This document shows, piece by piece, positions 1 to 9,929 of a stretch of DNA of 64,000 bases (positions within the stretch are counted from its first letter, which is position 1; each line of letters opens with the position of its first letter). Origin of the DNA: Pelomyxa schiedti. Lineage: Eukaryota; Evosea; Pelobiontida; Pelomyxidae. A program made the position numbers and the translations under genes. The DNA lies in NCBI GenBank assembly GCA_020536535.1, contig JAHLWZ010000582.1, positions 1 to 64,000 of the forward strand. Direction: 5' to 3'. The notes under the pieces are model-generated. The model was not told the DNA's origin. It did no database searches and saw only the letters and a program-made list of their open reading frames with translations.

Positions 1-673
1 TCGGAGCCGCCGCGTGGGGGCGGAGCGGGTGCCGAGGAGGACAGGGATTCCCCGGTGTTGCTGCTGCTGCCGCCGCCGCGGCGGGGAGGGGGAGGCGGGG
101 TCTCCGAGACGGACTCGCGGGGAGGAGGCGGCGGGGGTGCCGCCGATGAGGAGTCACGCCGCGGGGGCGGGGGAGGCTCTGGCCCGCCACGAGGCGGAGG
201 AGGAGGGGGCTCCGAGTCATCCCGGGGTGGCGGAGGCGGGGCCCTGGAGCGTGACTTGCTGGAGGATTTCTACATGGTGGGTCCACAAGGAAAATATTTT
301 ATTATTTTAAAAATGTTAGTGGGGCCTCGTATCAACGGGAAATTTGGGTCGGTTGCGTTAACACACGTGCTCTCTGTTGGGAAAAAGGGGAGAGGGAAAA
401 GCCCAACGTTAATTAAGTAAAAAGAAGTGAGACGAATGGGGGGCGAGTCGCGATGATGGGTGGTGTAAGTTGTGCTTGTGCCGTTATTGCCGCACCCTGA
501 ATCCGTCATTTTTTTCCCTTTCCCTTTTTTTTTTCTTGTTTTCTGCACCCCTTGAAGGAACTCGTTTTTTATCAAACTTTTTTGGAACTGCCAGTGGTGC
601 GAAGCAGATGAACTCGCTCATTCCGAATCGTCCGTCTCCCCTGCTTCCCACTCTTCCAAGGGAACGAGTATGA
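1..673 (+). CDS. C-terminal part of a Gly-rich protein (5' end outside window)
   Basis: The reading frame is open from base 1. It encodes a low-complexity stretch of Gly runs broken by short Ser/Glu/Arg/Asp segments (for example SETDSRGGGGGG), ending in ALERDLLEDFYM. A donor at about 277 or 281 can be joined to acceptors at about 557 or 607, giving a last exon ending LPTLPRERV and a stop at 671-673. That intron would be 280-330 bases, much longer than most here. If there is no intron, the frame stops at 418-420. The GC-rich, Gly-coding sequence is real coding by its regular third positions, but I do not recognise a family. The next gene converges from the other strand, ending at 738. Confidence 0.45.
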
Positions 674-737
674 TTGGGGGTGGTGGCAGACCGGTGCATG
701 TCTGTAACGCGGGTGTGCAGTACTTCTACGGAAGAGG

Positions 738-1453
738 TTAGTTCGGAAATGCAAGCGGGCATACGTTGTGACAAGCTATGCACTTCTTGCTCTCGCTACT
801 CCTCCAACAAGCCATTTTGCAGTGTTTGAGTGCGCACTGGTAGGAATTAGGCACAAAGTTATTTAGAGAGGCGCAAGTAACCTGAATATCAGCAGCAAAG
901 CAACTTGCGCAACCTTGAGATATTCCAGTGGAATCTTGTAAGCACCTGCCAGCACATTCCGCTATATCCTGCTTGCGCCTGCACATCCGGCCACAGTGGG
1001 AGGCAACGTCATGGAATTTCCCAGATTTCCTCAGCTCCTCAATTCTCTCAGTATCCTCTGGCGAAGTACACATATTTTCATCCCTGCCCGTGGTTAGTAC
1101 AACATTGTATCCGCTACCTTTCATACGCACATATTTGGTAAAATTACAGTTTCCACGTCCCCGGGTCGTGTCAAATGCGCCGCAGTATCAGAGTTGGTGC
1201 TAGTCGTCACTTCACAGGCCCCTTCACATGCGCATCCACATACTCGCTCCTTATAACGATCATGCTCCAGATTATCCCGCTGTCCTACTTCTATCTCGGT
1301 CTCTGGTTGTAAAATTGCGGTTACGCGATTGAAAACGATGCAACCAGCAAAACCAGCGTTGTCGACAGGCACTTGTCCCACTTCCAGACCAATAACACAG
1401 ATGACCACCGTGACACCCAACAAAACCAACGATCTCGTCTCCACACCAAACAT
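738..1453 (-). CDS. Cys-rich secreted or membrane-anchored protein
   Basis: The start chosen is MFGVETRS at 1453; an upstream in-frame Met lies at 1492. A hydrophobic N-terminal segment (LVLLGVTVVICVIGL) is a signal peptide or anchor. Exon 1 runs to 1216 and exon 2 from 1117 to the stop at 738. The 98-base intron restores the frame and keeps a Cys codon across the junction. The mature part is dense in cysteines, with motifs such as CGCACEGAC, CGRMCRRK, CAGRC and CIACHNVC. It looks like a disulfide-bonded extracellular domain. I do not recognise the family. The neighbour upstream is also secreted and on the same strand. Confidence 0.6.
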
Positions 1454-1601
1454 TATTTGCAAAAATGAAAAAAATACGTACACATGGATCATAACAAAAA
1501 AGTGACATCATTACCCTGCCCCTAACCAAGGAAAAAATAAACAAATTCAAACGCTTGAAAAAATCTATTTTCGCTGTTTAAATCGGCGATCTTGGGGAGA
1601 C

Positions 1602-2739
1602 TCAATAGAGAGAAAGGCCATACACTCTAGACATAAGGGGCGATGTGAGACGCACCGTACAGTTGACCAGATCGTATGCTATGAACTGCTCATTGAGGTC
1701 CATTGACTTGTCTCCATTGAGATACAAAGTGTCTCCTGCGTCGTTGACGGCGACTCCCCGTATGTAGTCATGTAATGGAGATGGACAAATTGGTGTCATT
1801 GTCCCTGCGTGCCAGAATTATGAATAGCGCGCAATTGCCTGACAAAAAAAAAAAACCTTTAGTGAGGTCTACAACGTAAATGTAATCCTGCTTCACGCCA
1901 AGCAAACGTTGATTTAGATTATCGTATGTCAGAGACCCTGGCCAATCAATGGCAGAAACCTTCAAAGCAGGAGTGACAGATAGTTGCTTAAGATTCACTC
2001 ACCACGCTAACAAGAGAATTCGTTTTCATGTCAGCAATAATGTACCTGGGGTCAGCAGTGCTGCCACTTGCAAAGTTGTATACCGTTATAAATTGTTGCT
2101 CCAGTTGATTGTACCTTTAAAGGGTCCAAACTTAAGTAAGAAGGTGAATGAGCATACGCTACTCCAAATCCGTATTTACCAAGAGCCCCAGGTATATCTA
2201 CAACTAGTGGACATTCTCCAGTTACATTGTTGGCCTTGCATATATACCAATATTTAGACTCAGTTCCTTGAGCCGAAACATAACTTGTTCAAGAGTAAGT
2301 AAGTGCATTGCACGGTGTTTTGTGACTCACATGTTTCCTGTAGTCGCATCCCAGGCACCTCCAGTAGAATCTTTGTAGTCCATTGCGGTAGTCCCAAGCA
2401 GTCTTCCTCCATTCACATCAACAGAGTCAAGGCACGTCTCGGTGGAATACTGTGTGAAGTGATACACCTACTCCTTTCGTTACTATCTTACTACTTGACT
2501 TATTTAAATTGGTCACAGGAGTTTTGAGACACATTGTTAGCTCTGTCTTCAAACCCCCAATAGGAACTGGGATTGATGTCTGCCCTCTTGGAAACCTCGC
2601 CCGTTGTGCCGTCTATTTCAACAGCCCACGCTTCTGAATTGTACTGCATTGCACCCACAACAGCATCGCCTCCCATAACCCCGTTGTAAGTACTCGTAAA
2701 CGCCCACGCAACCACGCACGTCGCATAAAACCGCCACAT
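1602..2739 (-). CDS. Secreted protein, possibly propeller-like, unknown function
   Basis: The protein starts at 2739 with a signal peptide (MWRFYATCVVAWAFTSTYNG). Five or six exons splice with short introns of about 50 bases; an example is the junction NNVSQNS to YSTETCLDSVDVNGG. Segments such as AVEIDGTTGEVSKR, LLGTTAMDYKD, YIYVVDLTKG and GVAVNDAGDTLYLNGDKSMD have the look of repeated beta-strand blades, as in PQQ or NHL type propellers. That resemblance is an inference from pattern only. Several Asn-X-Ser/Thr sites and paired cysteines fit an extracellular protein. The stop is at 1602-1604. No named family is recognised. Confidence 0.65.
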
Positions 2740-2780
2740 GTCTTCTACTAATTACGGAAATCTACAGATTCCTCCAATAC

Positions 2781-3558
2781 TTACACTTCGAAAATCTTCA
2801 AAGTGGCCGTGACTGGGCCTCTGCACATTGGGCACTGCCTGACAGATGGAGCACAGGCAGCACATATGCATCTGTGTCCGCAAGGTGCAATGGCCAACTC
2901 ACGAGGATTATCCAGGCATATCACACATTCCTCTGGTTGTGGGGGTTGTGCTGGTGTAGGAGTGGGAGTGGGAGTGGTGGATGTGGTTGCAGTTGTGGTG
3001 GCGGTGGGAGTTGGTGTGCTAGGGGATGGGGGAATGGTGGCTCTTGTTGCGCCACCGGGAGAGTGGAGGGTGCTTGTTTTCCCGAGTTCAGCAAAGAAGT
3101 TGGTTGCTTTGCTGATCCACTGCTCCTGGGTTTGTCTGCCGGCAGTGAGACTCACTTTTGAAGTTCCAAAAATAAATCCCTCTAGCTTTGTGGCCCCTGT
3201 TAGTAATTCCAAAGGTAATGTGTCAGCTCACACTAAATCCAATAACTCTAGAAGCAAGGACCGGTCTGAGATCGGCTACTACAGCATCAACAAGCTCAGT
3301 GTTTGTAGGGTCTGGGACACACAGTAGCACAAAGCACTGAGGTGAACCCTCACGTGCCACGCGAGCAACAGCTGTTCTTTTCAAAGCCAGATCATCTAAT
3401 GTGGCAATGATCATGCAAGTGCGTGCACGGTATGTTTCAGCTAGTGAGCGTGCAATATGTATTCTTCTTGCAGCATCTGCTATCACCGGCTCTGAGAAGA
3501 AAAACGACCTCATATCGTCTTGAATCAAAGCAGAGAGGTCCGGAACTGTACAATTCAT
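2781..3558 (-). CDS. RING-finger protein, probable E3 ubiquitin ligase
   Basis: Two exons: MNCTVPDLSALIQDD starts at 3558, and an intron (donor GTGTGA near 3235, acceptor AACAG) leads to a second exon ending at 2781. The N-terminal half, about 110 residues, has a mixed alpha/beta look and no recognised domain. A Thr/Pro linker (ATTTATTSTTPTPTP) follows. The C-terminus is a C3HC4 RING: CVICLDNPRELAIAPCGHRC, then CAAC and CPMC, in the correct spacing. Proteins with this short terminal RING recruit an E2 enzyme for ubiquitin transfer. The substrate cannot be read from sequence. Confidence in the RING is high. Confidence 0.85.
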
Positions 3559-3602
3559 AAAAGATTATTTAAATGTATTCTGGATTTATTGGTAAGACTA
3601 CT

Positions 3603-3910
3603 TCATAAATTAGTAGGTAAATTGTGTGGTGTGGGGAAGAAAGAACCATTTTCATCGAAAGTGAGAATGTCACAACCAAGGGATGCCAGCTCGCCACAAA
3701 TTTTCCTGCCAACCTAGAAAACCAAAAGAGCCGCATAAAGCGGTGAGAAATAACCTCGTGAATGAAAACAAACCCTGCCGGCGCCGACCACCCCCACAGA
3801 AAAATTGAGTGCTTTCACCCTCTCGCACGTAGCCTTTCTCTAAACATGTGCAGTCACGACAGGAAAAGGAACCTTCGACCTCATACCTCGGCTGTTTGTG
3901 GGTCCGCCAT
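3603..3910 (-). CDS. Tiny spliced gene, 44 codons, function unknown
   Basis: ATG at 3910 opens MADPQTAE (exon 3910-3887). A GTATGAG donor and a TTTTCTAG acceptor remove 173 bases (3714-3886). Exon 2 (3713-3603) continues VGRKICGELASLGCDILTFD and on to a TGA at 3603. The frame is kept, both splice sites match the local style, and the open segment fills the gap between two solid genes. The product would be a small globular or helical subunit-like polypeptide. I do not recognise it. Alternatively the region is just the 3' flank of the pyrophosphokinase gene. Support is by frame and splice logic only. Confidence 0.4.
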
Positions 3911-3970
3911 GTCCGCCTGAATCGGTTGTTTCGGGGAATGAGGAAGATTCGCGTAAAAAAAAGATTTTTT

Positions 3971-5483
3971 TTAGTGACCTCCCTCGGGTCCTGTGTGCAA
4001 GGCACTTACGGATAACTCATTGTGAATCACCTTGATGGCTTCAGCAATCATTGGTGCAATGCTGGGCAGTATGTTAGCCATATAAGAGAATGTAGCGGCA
4101 AAAAAACCTGAGCACTTGAATCTTGGTTGAACGTTTTAAGTTCTCCTCCTGTGGAATGGTGTCGGTGACGAAGACTGCCTTGAGGCATGATGCTTCAATC
4201 CTCTGTACGGCGGGTCCTGAGAAGAGCCCGTGGCATGCTGCTGCATAAACCTCAATAGCACCATTTGACCTCAACAACTCCGCAGCAGTGGTGAGAGTAC
4301 CAGCTGTGTCAATGATATCATCATAGATTATAGCTATTTTGCCCCTTACGTCACCAACAAGTTGCATACTGTCAATCTGGGACTAAGTCAGAAAGGTTTT
4401 TTTTACAAAGAATGGAGACCTTATTGGATTCAACTCTTCGTTTTAGTATTGTGGCCATTGATCCAATATTTAGCATATCGGCAAGTAGTTTGGCCCTGTG
4501 GACACCACCTGCATCAGGTGACACGATAACAACTTGGTCACTTTTATGAGTGTCAGAAATAATTTCCATGAAGGTAAGATACACTTTGTCATGGAACATC
4601 TCGTGAAGCTTAGAAGCAAAAACAGAGTCGGCACTAAGATGATCCGTTGGTGTGTTCCCAAAGAAACCCTTGAAGAGAAATGTTATTTTATAAGAATGAG
4701 TGCCTACTCAATTGGGCTAACCTGAATTTGGCCACAATGGAGATCCACAAACATCAATCGATTGGGATCAGCAGAAAGTATCTGAAAAGGTGTGAAATGG
4801 ACATACCAGTCAAACTGAGCAGTACCTGTTTGGCAACACAAGAAGCAGAAATGGGGACACGTGGGGCACTCTTTCGGTCTTGTCTTGCACCTCAGTTAGC
4901 AGAAATTTCCCCTTGGTTTTTTTTTAAATGATACCTTGCATAACCATAGTAGGGAACAACACCAGTTACGCGGTTGGCTGATGAAAGCTATATCAAAGTT
5001 AAAATAAAACAATTGGCCTAACAGACATACGCGGCATGTGTGAAGTAACAAAATAAGTTCTTGAATGGCAGAATCGCCATGTGGTGGGCACGTTGGTTGA
5101 ATGACAAACATGTCTGAGCCTCGGATGCAATCCAAAATCTGTTATTACGCAAGTCAATACTTAACAAACAACACTTAACAAATATAACTTACTTGCATCT
5201 TGATTTCACCATCCGAGAACTTTCCAACAATTGCAGGAGTGCACGGTATGCCAAGCTGGGCTGCGACGTCGTTCGCGAGCTTAGCGTTCGACGTACCACT
5301 GATGACCCTTATCGTGTATCTGTCTCCTCGGCACCCCCCGATGCCCGGTATCGGCGGCGAAACTGCACGGGTAATTGGCGGCGTAGGCGGCGCCGGAGGC
5401 GGGGCTGACGTAGACGTGGACGTAGTCGCTGTCGACGTTGGTGCTTGTGTCGCTGTCGGAACTACGGGTGTTTCGGTGGCCAT
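3971..5483 (-). CDS. Ribose-phosphate pyrophosphokinase (PRPP synthetase)
   Basis: This enzyme makes 5-phosphoribosyl-1-diphosphate from ribose-5-phosphate and ATP, feeding nucleotide synthesis. The start is MATETPVVP at 5483, followed by a Thr/Pro/Ala-rich leader of about 50 residues not found in the core enzyme. Seven or so short introns interrupt it. Family landmarks are clear: KLANDVAAQLG and KFSDGEIKMQ in the first domain, MFVDLHCGQIQGFF, SPDAGGVHRAKLLADML, and the PRPP-binding loop IIYDDIIDTAGTL. Further on are GLFSGPAVQRI and TDTIPQEEN. The C-terminus (EAIKVIHNELSVS) aligns with the usual ending and stops at 3971. The length is normal apart from the leader. Confidence 0.93.
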
Positions 5484-5694
5484 CGGTCCTTTCACGTCTA
5501 GTTTGTTTATAAATCTGAAAAAAATAAAACAAAAAGAGCTCAAAAGTTGGTTTAAATTTCGCCCGGGCAGTAACGCCACTTTCAGGAGATGCGAAAGTTT
5601 GTCTGGGGAAAAGTCAGGAAACGTCAAGTTCGGGGAAGAAGGACATCTTGGGGGAAACATCATAAAATACCTTGAGGATTCGAAACAGAACAGT

Positions 5695-8221
5695 TTACGA
5701 TGACGAGGATGATTTCGTTGAGGATTTGGGTGTGCTGGTAACTCTGGTACTGTAGTCGAAATGTAGCTCTGAATAGGCGGCACTGAGGTCCTCAATGTCA
5801 ATCCCATCCAGTAGAACCTTGGGAGATGGAGGAATTGCAGTGCAGTGGGTGGTGCTCTGTTCAATGCTGTTGGGAGTCCAGTCACTACACGCGGAATTGC
5901 TCCAATCTTGTGGGGGGATTCGGTAAGAACCGGGTGGAATTCTCGTGAGTGATGCTTACCGGCAAGGTCCGGTGCTGCTTCGGGAGCTACATTTTGGGCT
6001 TGTGGTATGAACAGTTTAGCCGGCGGGAAGAGCTTGGGCAGTGATACTTTCAGAGGCGCGGGATTTTTCTTCTTGGAAAAGAAAGACTGCTTTCGGGGGG
6101 GAACCCCACCTGTGGCTGCTAATTTACGAGCTTCATAGGCTTGCTTCGTGAGTGATGCAAATACTTGTTCTACATTGATCCCTGTTTTTGCACTGACCTG
6201 TATTATAGTGATTTTCTCCTTTGGCGGTGTCCGAGGAGTTACCTCAAAAAACTGGCACCTCAAGGCCTTTGCTAGCTCCATTCCCTCTGCAATGGAAACT
6301 TGTCTGTCATTGTTAAGGTCACATTTCCCAGCCACAAGTACTTTTGGGTAATCTGGAACATCCTTTACGCGGAGAATCTGCTCATGGAATGTTCTAACTT
6401 CATCAAAGGAAGACCGAGAGGTAATCGAGTAGCTGAAAAGAAAATGTAAGGGGAAAGAGATTATATTGTGGCTACCCTAAAGAGAAAACCTCTCCAGTTC
6501 GCATATACCTGGAGGTTGGTGATTGTAAGAATGGGAAGCCAAGAGAATTACTGGTCTCTCATTGCAGAATACCTGACGAAATGTTAACCACCTACAAACA
6601 GGGAGGCTATGTTACTCTTCCTGGCCAGCTAAAAGGCACATAAGTTCAGCAAGATAAAGGAAAATGAGAAACCTGTATCGAGAATGTCCAATTTGAACAT
6701 TACGCCATCAATCATCCTCGTTGTAAAATACGACTACTAAAGTGTCAATTTTACGATATATGAATAACCTATGTACATCTTCAATAGTAGGATCGTATTC
6801 GGTAATGAAATGTCCCTAAATGGAGGCCAGTTAGTATGCAATAATGTGAGTCCAATGAAAACCTGAACAAACTTTATCACCATTGCCTACTTGTGGTTAA
6901 TTTAAATTAGGTGGAAGCCAACAACAAACCGTTTTGCTACCGATTCCACCACCTCCCACAAGGACAATCTTTATCGGGTTGAGAACACACTGATTTGGAA
7001 ACAACTTGCAAAATGCTTTTTCCCCAATTGTGTTTCCCTCCATCTTGATAACAACCGACCTAAGCGCTGAGGAATCACCTTTTTTACCGCTCCTAGAGTC
7101 TATGCAAAGGGCATCTGAAAGTGCAAGTGCACCCACTTCACCAATTCCACATGAGCACAGGGATAAACGTTCCAACTTCATGCTGTGTTTCAACCCTTTT
7201 GCCAAATATACTGTTCCCTTATCTCCAAAAAGATTGTGATCCACTTTCAACTCGTTCAAGACAGAGTGCGTGGATAACGCAGATGCAATAAATGAAATGC
7301 ATTCCTCATCGAGGCCACAAGAAGATAGATCAAGTACACTGAGCGTTGTGCTAATAGATACATAAGAAGCTAAGAGCTTGCAAGCAAAAGATTGTGGAGG
7401 TAATTCTTCAGAACCTGAGCCAAGTGTGTGAGGAAAAGGGGCAGATTTCCTGCTCCTCTTGGAAGCCACATAGTGTGAAAGATTCAAGTGCAGTTCATTT
7501 ACAACTAGTGCATGGGGGCCCAAGGCGGAGGCAATTTCATGCGTGAGGGAATCCTCTGTGTACGATTTTATTGTCAGAGACCCAGTCAAATGCCCAAACA
7601 AAGGCTTCGCTGCAGCAAGGAAAGGGTCACACAATGTGAGGGAGAGGTCTTTCAACACAGCGAGGAAAGGAGGGCAATTGGGTGGTGGTGGCCGCGGGGG
7701 ATTATGGGATGGCCGGGCAGATACCACGGGTGATTTCTCAGGTTGCACCAGGGATCCTCTGCGAATTTGACCAGGATCTTGAGTGTGTATTGCACGAAGT
7801 TCTGGTGTTGATGGGGACCGTGATAAGAAGTATTCACAAAGTTCTATTGTAGCCACGTCGTCAAGTTCAGTGAAATTACACAGAAAGACCGTTGGGTTGG
7901 AATCCAAGAGCGCATGCAAAAACTCACGAACTCTCGATCTCTCCAAACCGCCGACGCCAACAAAGGACGCGACGTTTCGAATTATTCTATAAAACAGTGA
8001 GCTCAGCGCAAGTGTGAATGTGAATTTCGAATTGTTGGTGCCACTGTGGCTGACTTACATCTCCTGTGCTGGTTTTAATGCCACGGCACCAAATTGGTAG
8101 CGTCGAGCCGCCTCGAACAAGTCCACATTTCTAAAGAAGTGAGAGGAAAACACAAAAAGAGGGGGCTGAAAACCAAAAAAAAAATTAAACTGAACCTTTG
8201 CAAAGAGAGAGGGCCGCGCAT
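5695..8221 (-). CDS. LRR-Ras fusion protein with atypical P-loop
   Basis: One spliced reading frame joins an N-terminal leucine-rich repeat region to a full Ras-type GTPase domain. LRR signatures include TLSVLDLSSCGLDEECISF, LNELKVDHNLFGDKGTVYLA and LERLSLCSCGIGEVGALALS. The Ras part, pieced over about ten short introns, shows [76 protein letters not shown] and EVSAKTG. The P-loop reads GIGSKT where Ras has GVGKS: a Ser lies before the Lys. A Ser/Thr/Pro-rich tail ends at 5695; no CaaX box. The start is uncertain: ATG at 8221 gives the correct phase into the next exon, while MAFFE near 8305 is an alternative. Confidence 0.85.
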
Positions 8222-8707
8222 AGCTTGACAACAAAGCCAAAAAAGTGAGTCCACGATACGGTCCCTTTCGTTCGTGTGAACATGGCTCACCTCAAAGAAC
8301 GCCATGTGGAAGGTTCGCTTAAAAAAAAACCGCCGATCCGTTTCTTACGCCTGGAACAGATCAGCAGAGGAGTCCTACATTTCCACCCAACTGGGAAGAA
8401 CCATCAATCCTGGGCGTGCAGTAAGGTTCCAATGGTCAGGGTTCCGTTCCGATCCCCAAAAAGTTTTTTCGGCAACTTATTTTTTGAGAAAAACACAAAA
8501 AAGCAAGCGTCGGGTCAACACGGCATTTTCTCTGCGATGGCGAAACCGAACCCAGAGTAGTACGTATTGACGCCAACAACAAACGTCGCCCAACATTCCC
8601 CGACCGCCAACAAACAAAACAAAAACCAACGAAACAAAAACCGTAGTATCAGAGATCTAACTTTTTTTTCTTTCCCCCTCCTCCGTTGTTGTGCATCTAG
8701 TGATGTC
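8222..8707. promoter_or_regulatory. Divergent intergenic region between LRR-Ras and Rab genes
   Basis: These 486 bases separate two genes transcribed away from each other, so they should hold both promoters. I see A- and T-rich tracts and no convincing further coding exon. Open frames here are short and lack splice or family support. No specific operator or TATA-like element stands out. Confidence 0.4.
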
Positions 8708-9813
8708 ATGTACAGGGTCATATTGTTAGGTATCGTGTGGAACTTGTCTCTTTCCCCATATAAGTCATTGGCTTATATTTTCGTTTTCTTGGTGCAGGGG
8801 ATCCAAATGTGGGCAAGTCCTCTTTGCTGCATAGACTTGGAGTACATTCCCTTTGGCTCAGATTTGATGTAATTTAATTCTATGTGCAGACAGGCGAGTG
8901 GGAGGAAAATCTCTCTGGTCCTGGGGCGGAATATGTCAGTATCTCCACCTATTCCCTCTTTCCATATAATCTATATCAGAAATTTATCTTTACCACTGCA
9001 CCTGATGGAAAGAAAGTCAAGCTTCAAGTGGTAAGCATATCACCATAATACCATTATTATTAAATTCTAAACAAAACTTTAACACAAAAATTTTAGTGGG
9101 ATACCGCAGGTTAGAGTCTTCCCTCACAAGCATTAGAGCTATTCCATATGTTTACTTTTAATATAGGACAAGAGAGATTTAGAAATCTCACTGGCAGCTG
9201 TAAGCTCCTTTTTTTATTACTTTTTTTATTAAACAACATCAAAGATTTCCGTCATGCTCATGGTGCATTCATAATCTATGACGTTACAGAAAAAATCACC
9301 TTTGAGAACGTGGGGCATTGGTCCGCTGATGTCGATCATTATGTGGATACTACTGCTTGCAAGGTAAAGAAATAAATGCAATATTAGCGACACCAACATT
9401 GTCACAGCTTTTCCTCGGAAACAAAACAGATTTACCAAATAGAGCCGTGACACAGGAAGAAATTACTGTATATGTTCCCCCCACCTTAATTTCGCACTCA
9501 ACCGTTTTCTTCTTTTTAGAATCTTAGCTCAGAAACAGGGATACCGTGCATGTAACTTTACCTTTCACACCATTCCCGTTTCTCAGTTTCAAACAGGGAG
9601 GTCAGTGTTAAAACAGGAAACAATGTCACTCAGGCCCTTGCAGAAATGACCAAGGCAATTCATGAAAAGTAGTGCCCACACTTTTTTTTACATCCACATA
9701 CATATCTCACCCACGCTCACAGATTTGCAGCCACTGTACTAGCACCAGCCACCCCCAACATCGTACTGAAACCCGGGCAGAAGAGGAAGGTAAAGAAAGA
9801 GGGCGGTTGCTAA
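8708..9813 (+). CDS. Rab-family small GTPase
   Basis: Rab proteins direct vesicle traffic. ATG at 8708 gives MYRVILLGDPNVGKSSLLHR with a normal P-loop. About nine short introns follow. Spliced landmarks are KKVKLQVWDTAGQERFRNLTG, GAFIIYDVTEKITFENV, the G4 motif LGNKTDLP, and EVSVKTGNNVTQALAEMTKA (G5 with SVK in place of the usual SAK). The last exon reads through an apparent donor to give KRKVKKEGGC and a TAA at 9811. That is a plausible prenylation tail, but with a single terminal Cys instead of CC or CXC. The length suits a Rab. It is paired head-to-head with the LRR-Ras gene. Confidence 0.9.
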
Positions 9814-9929
9814 GTGTCTTCCACTACAATGCCAGTAGCCAGGACACCTTGTTTTATAGATATGAACATTTTTAGAAACCCTTTGCCCTTTGATTTCGTC
9901 CCAATCTTTTTACAAAAGAAAAACATCAA

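Noticed and set aside
2803-3327. 174-codon plus-strand frame with Val/Gly repeats
   Set aside because: It is antisense to the Thr/Pro linker and RING finger of the minus-strand gene, whose zinc ligands are conserved.
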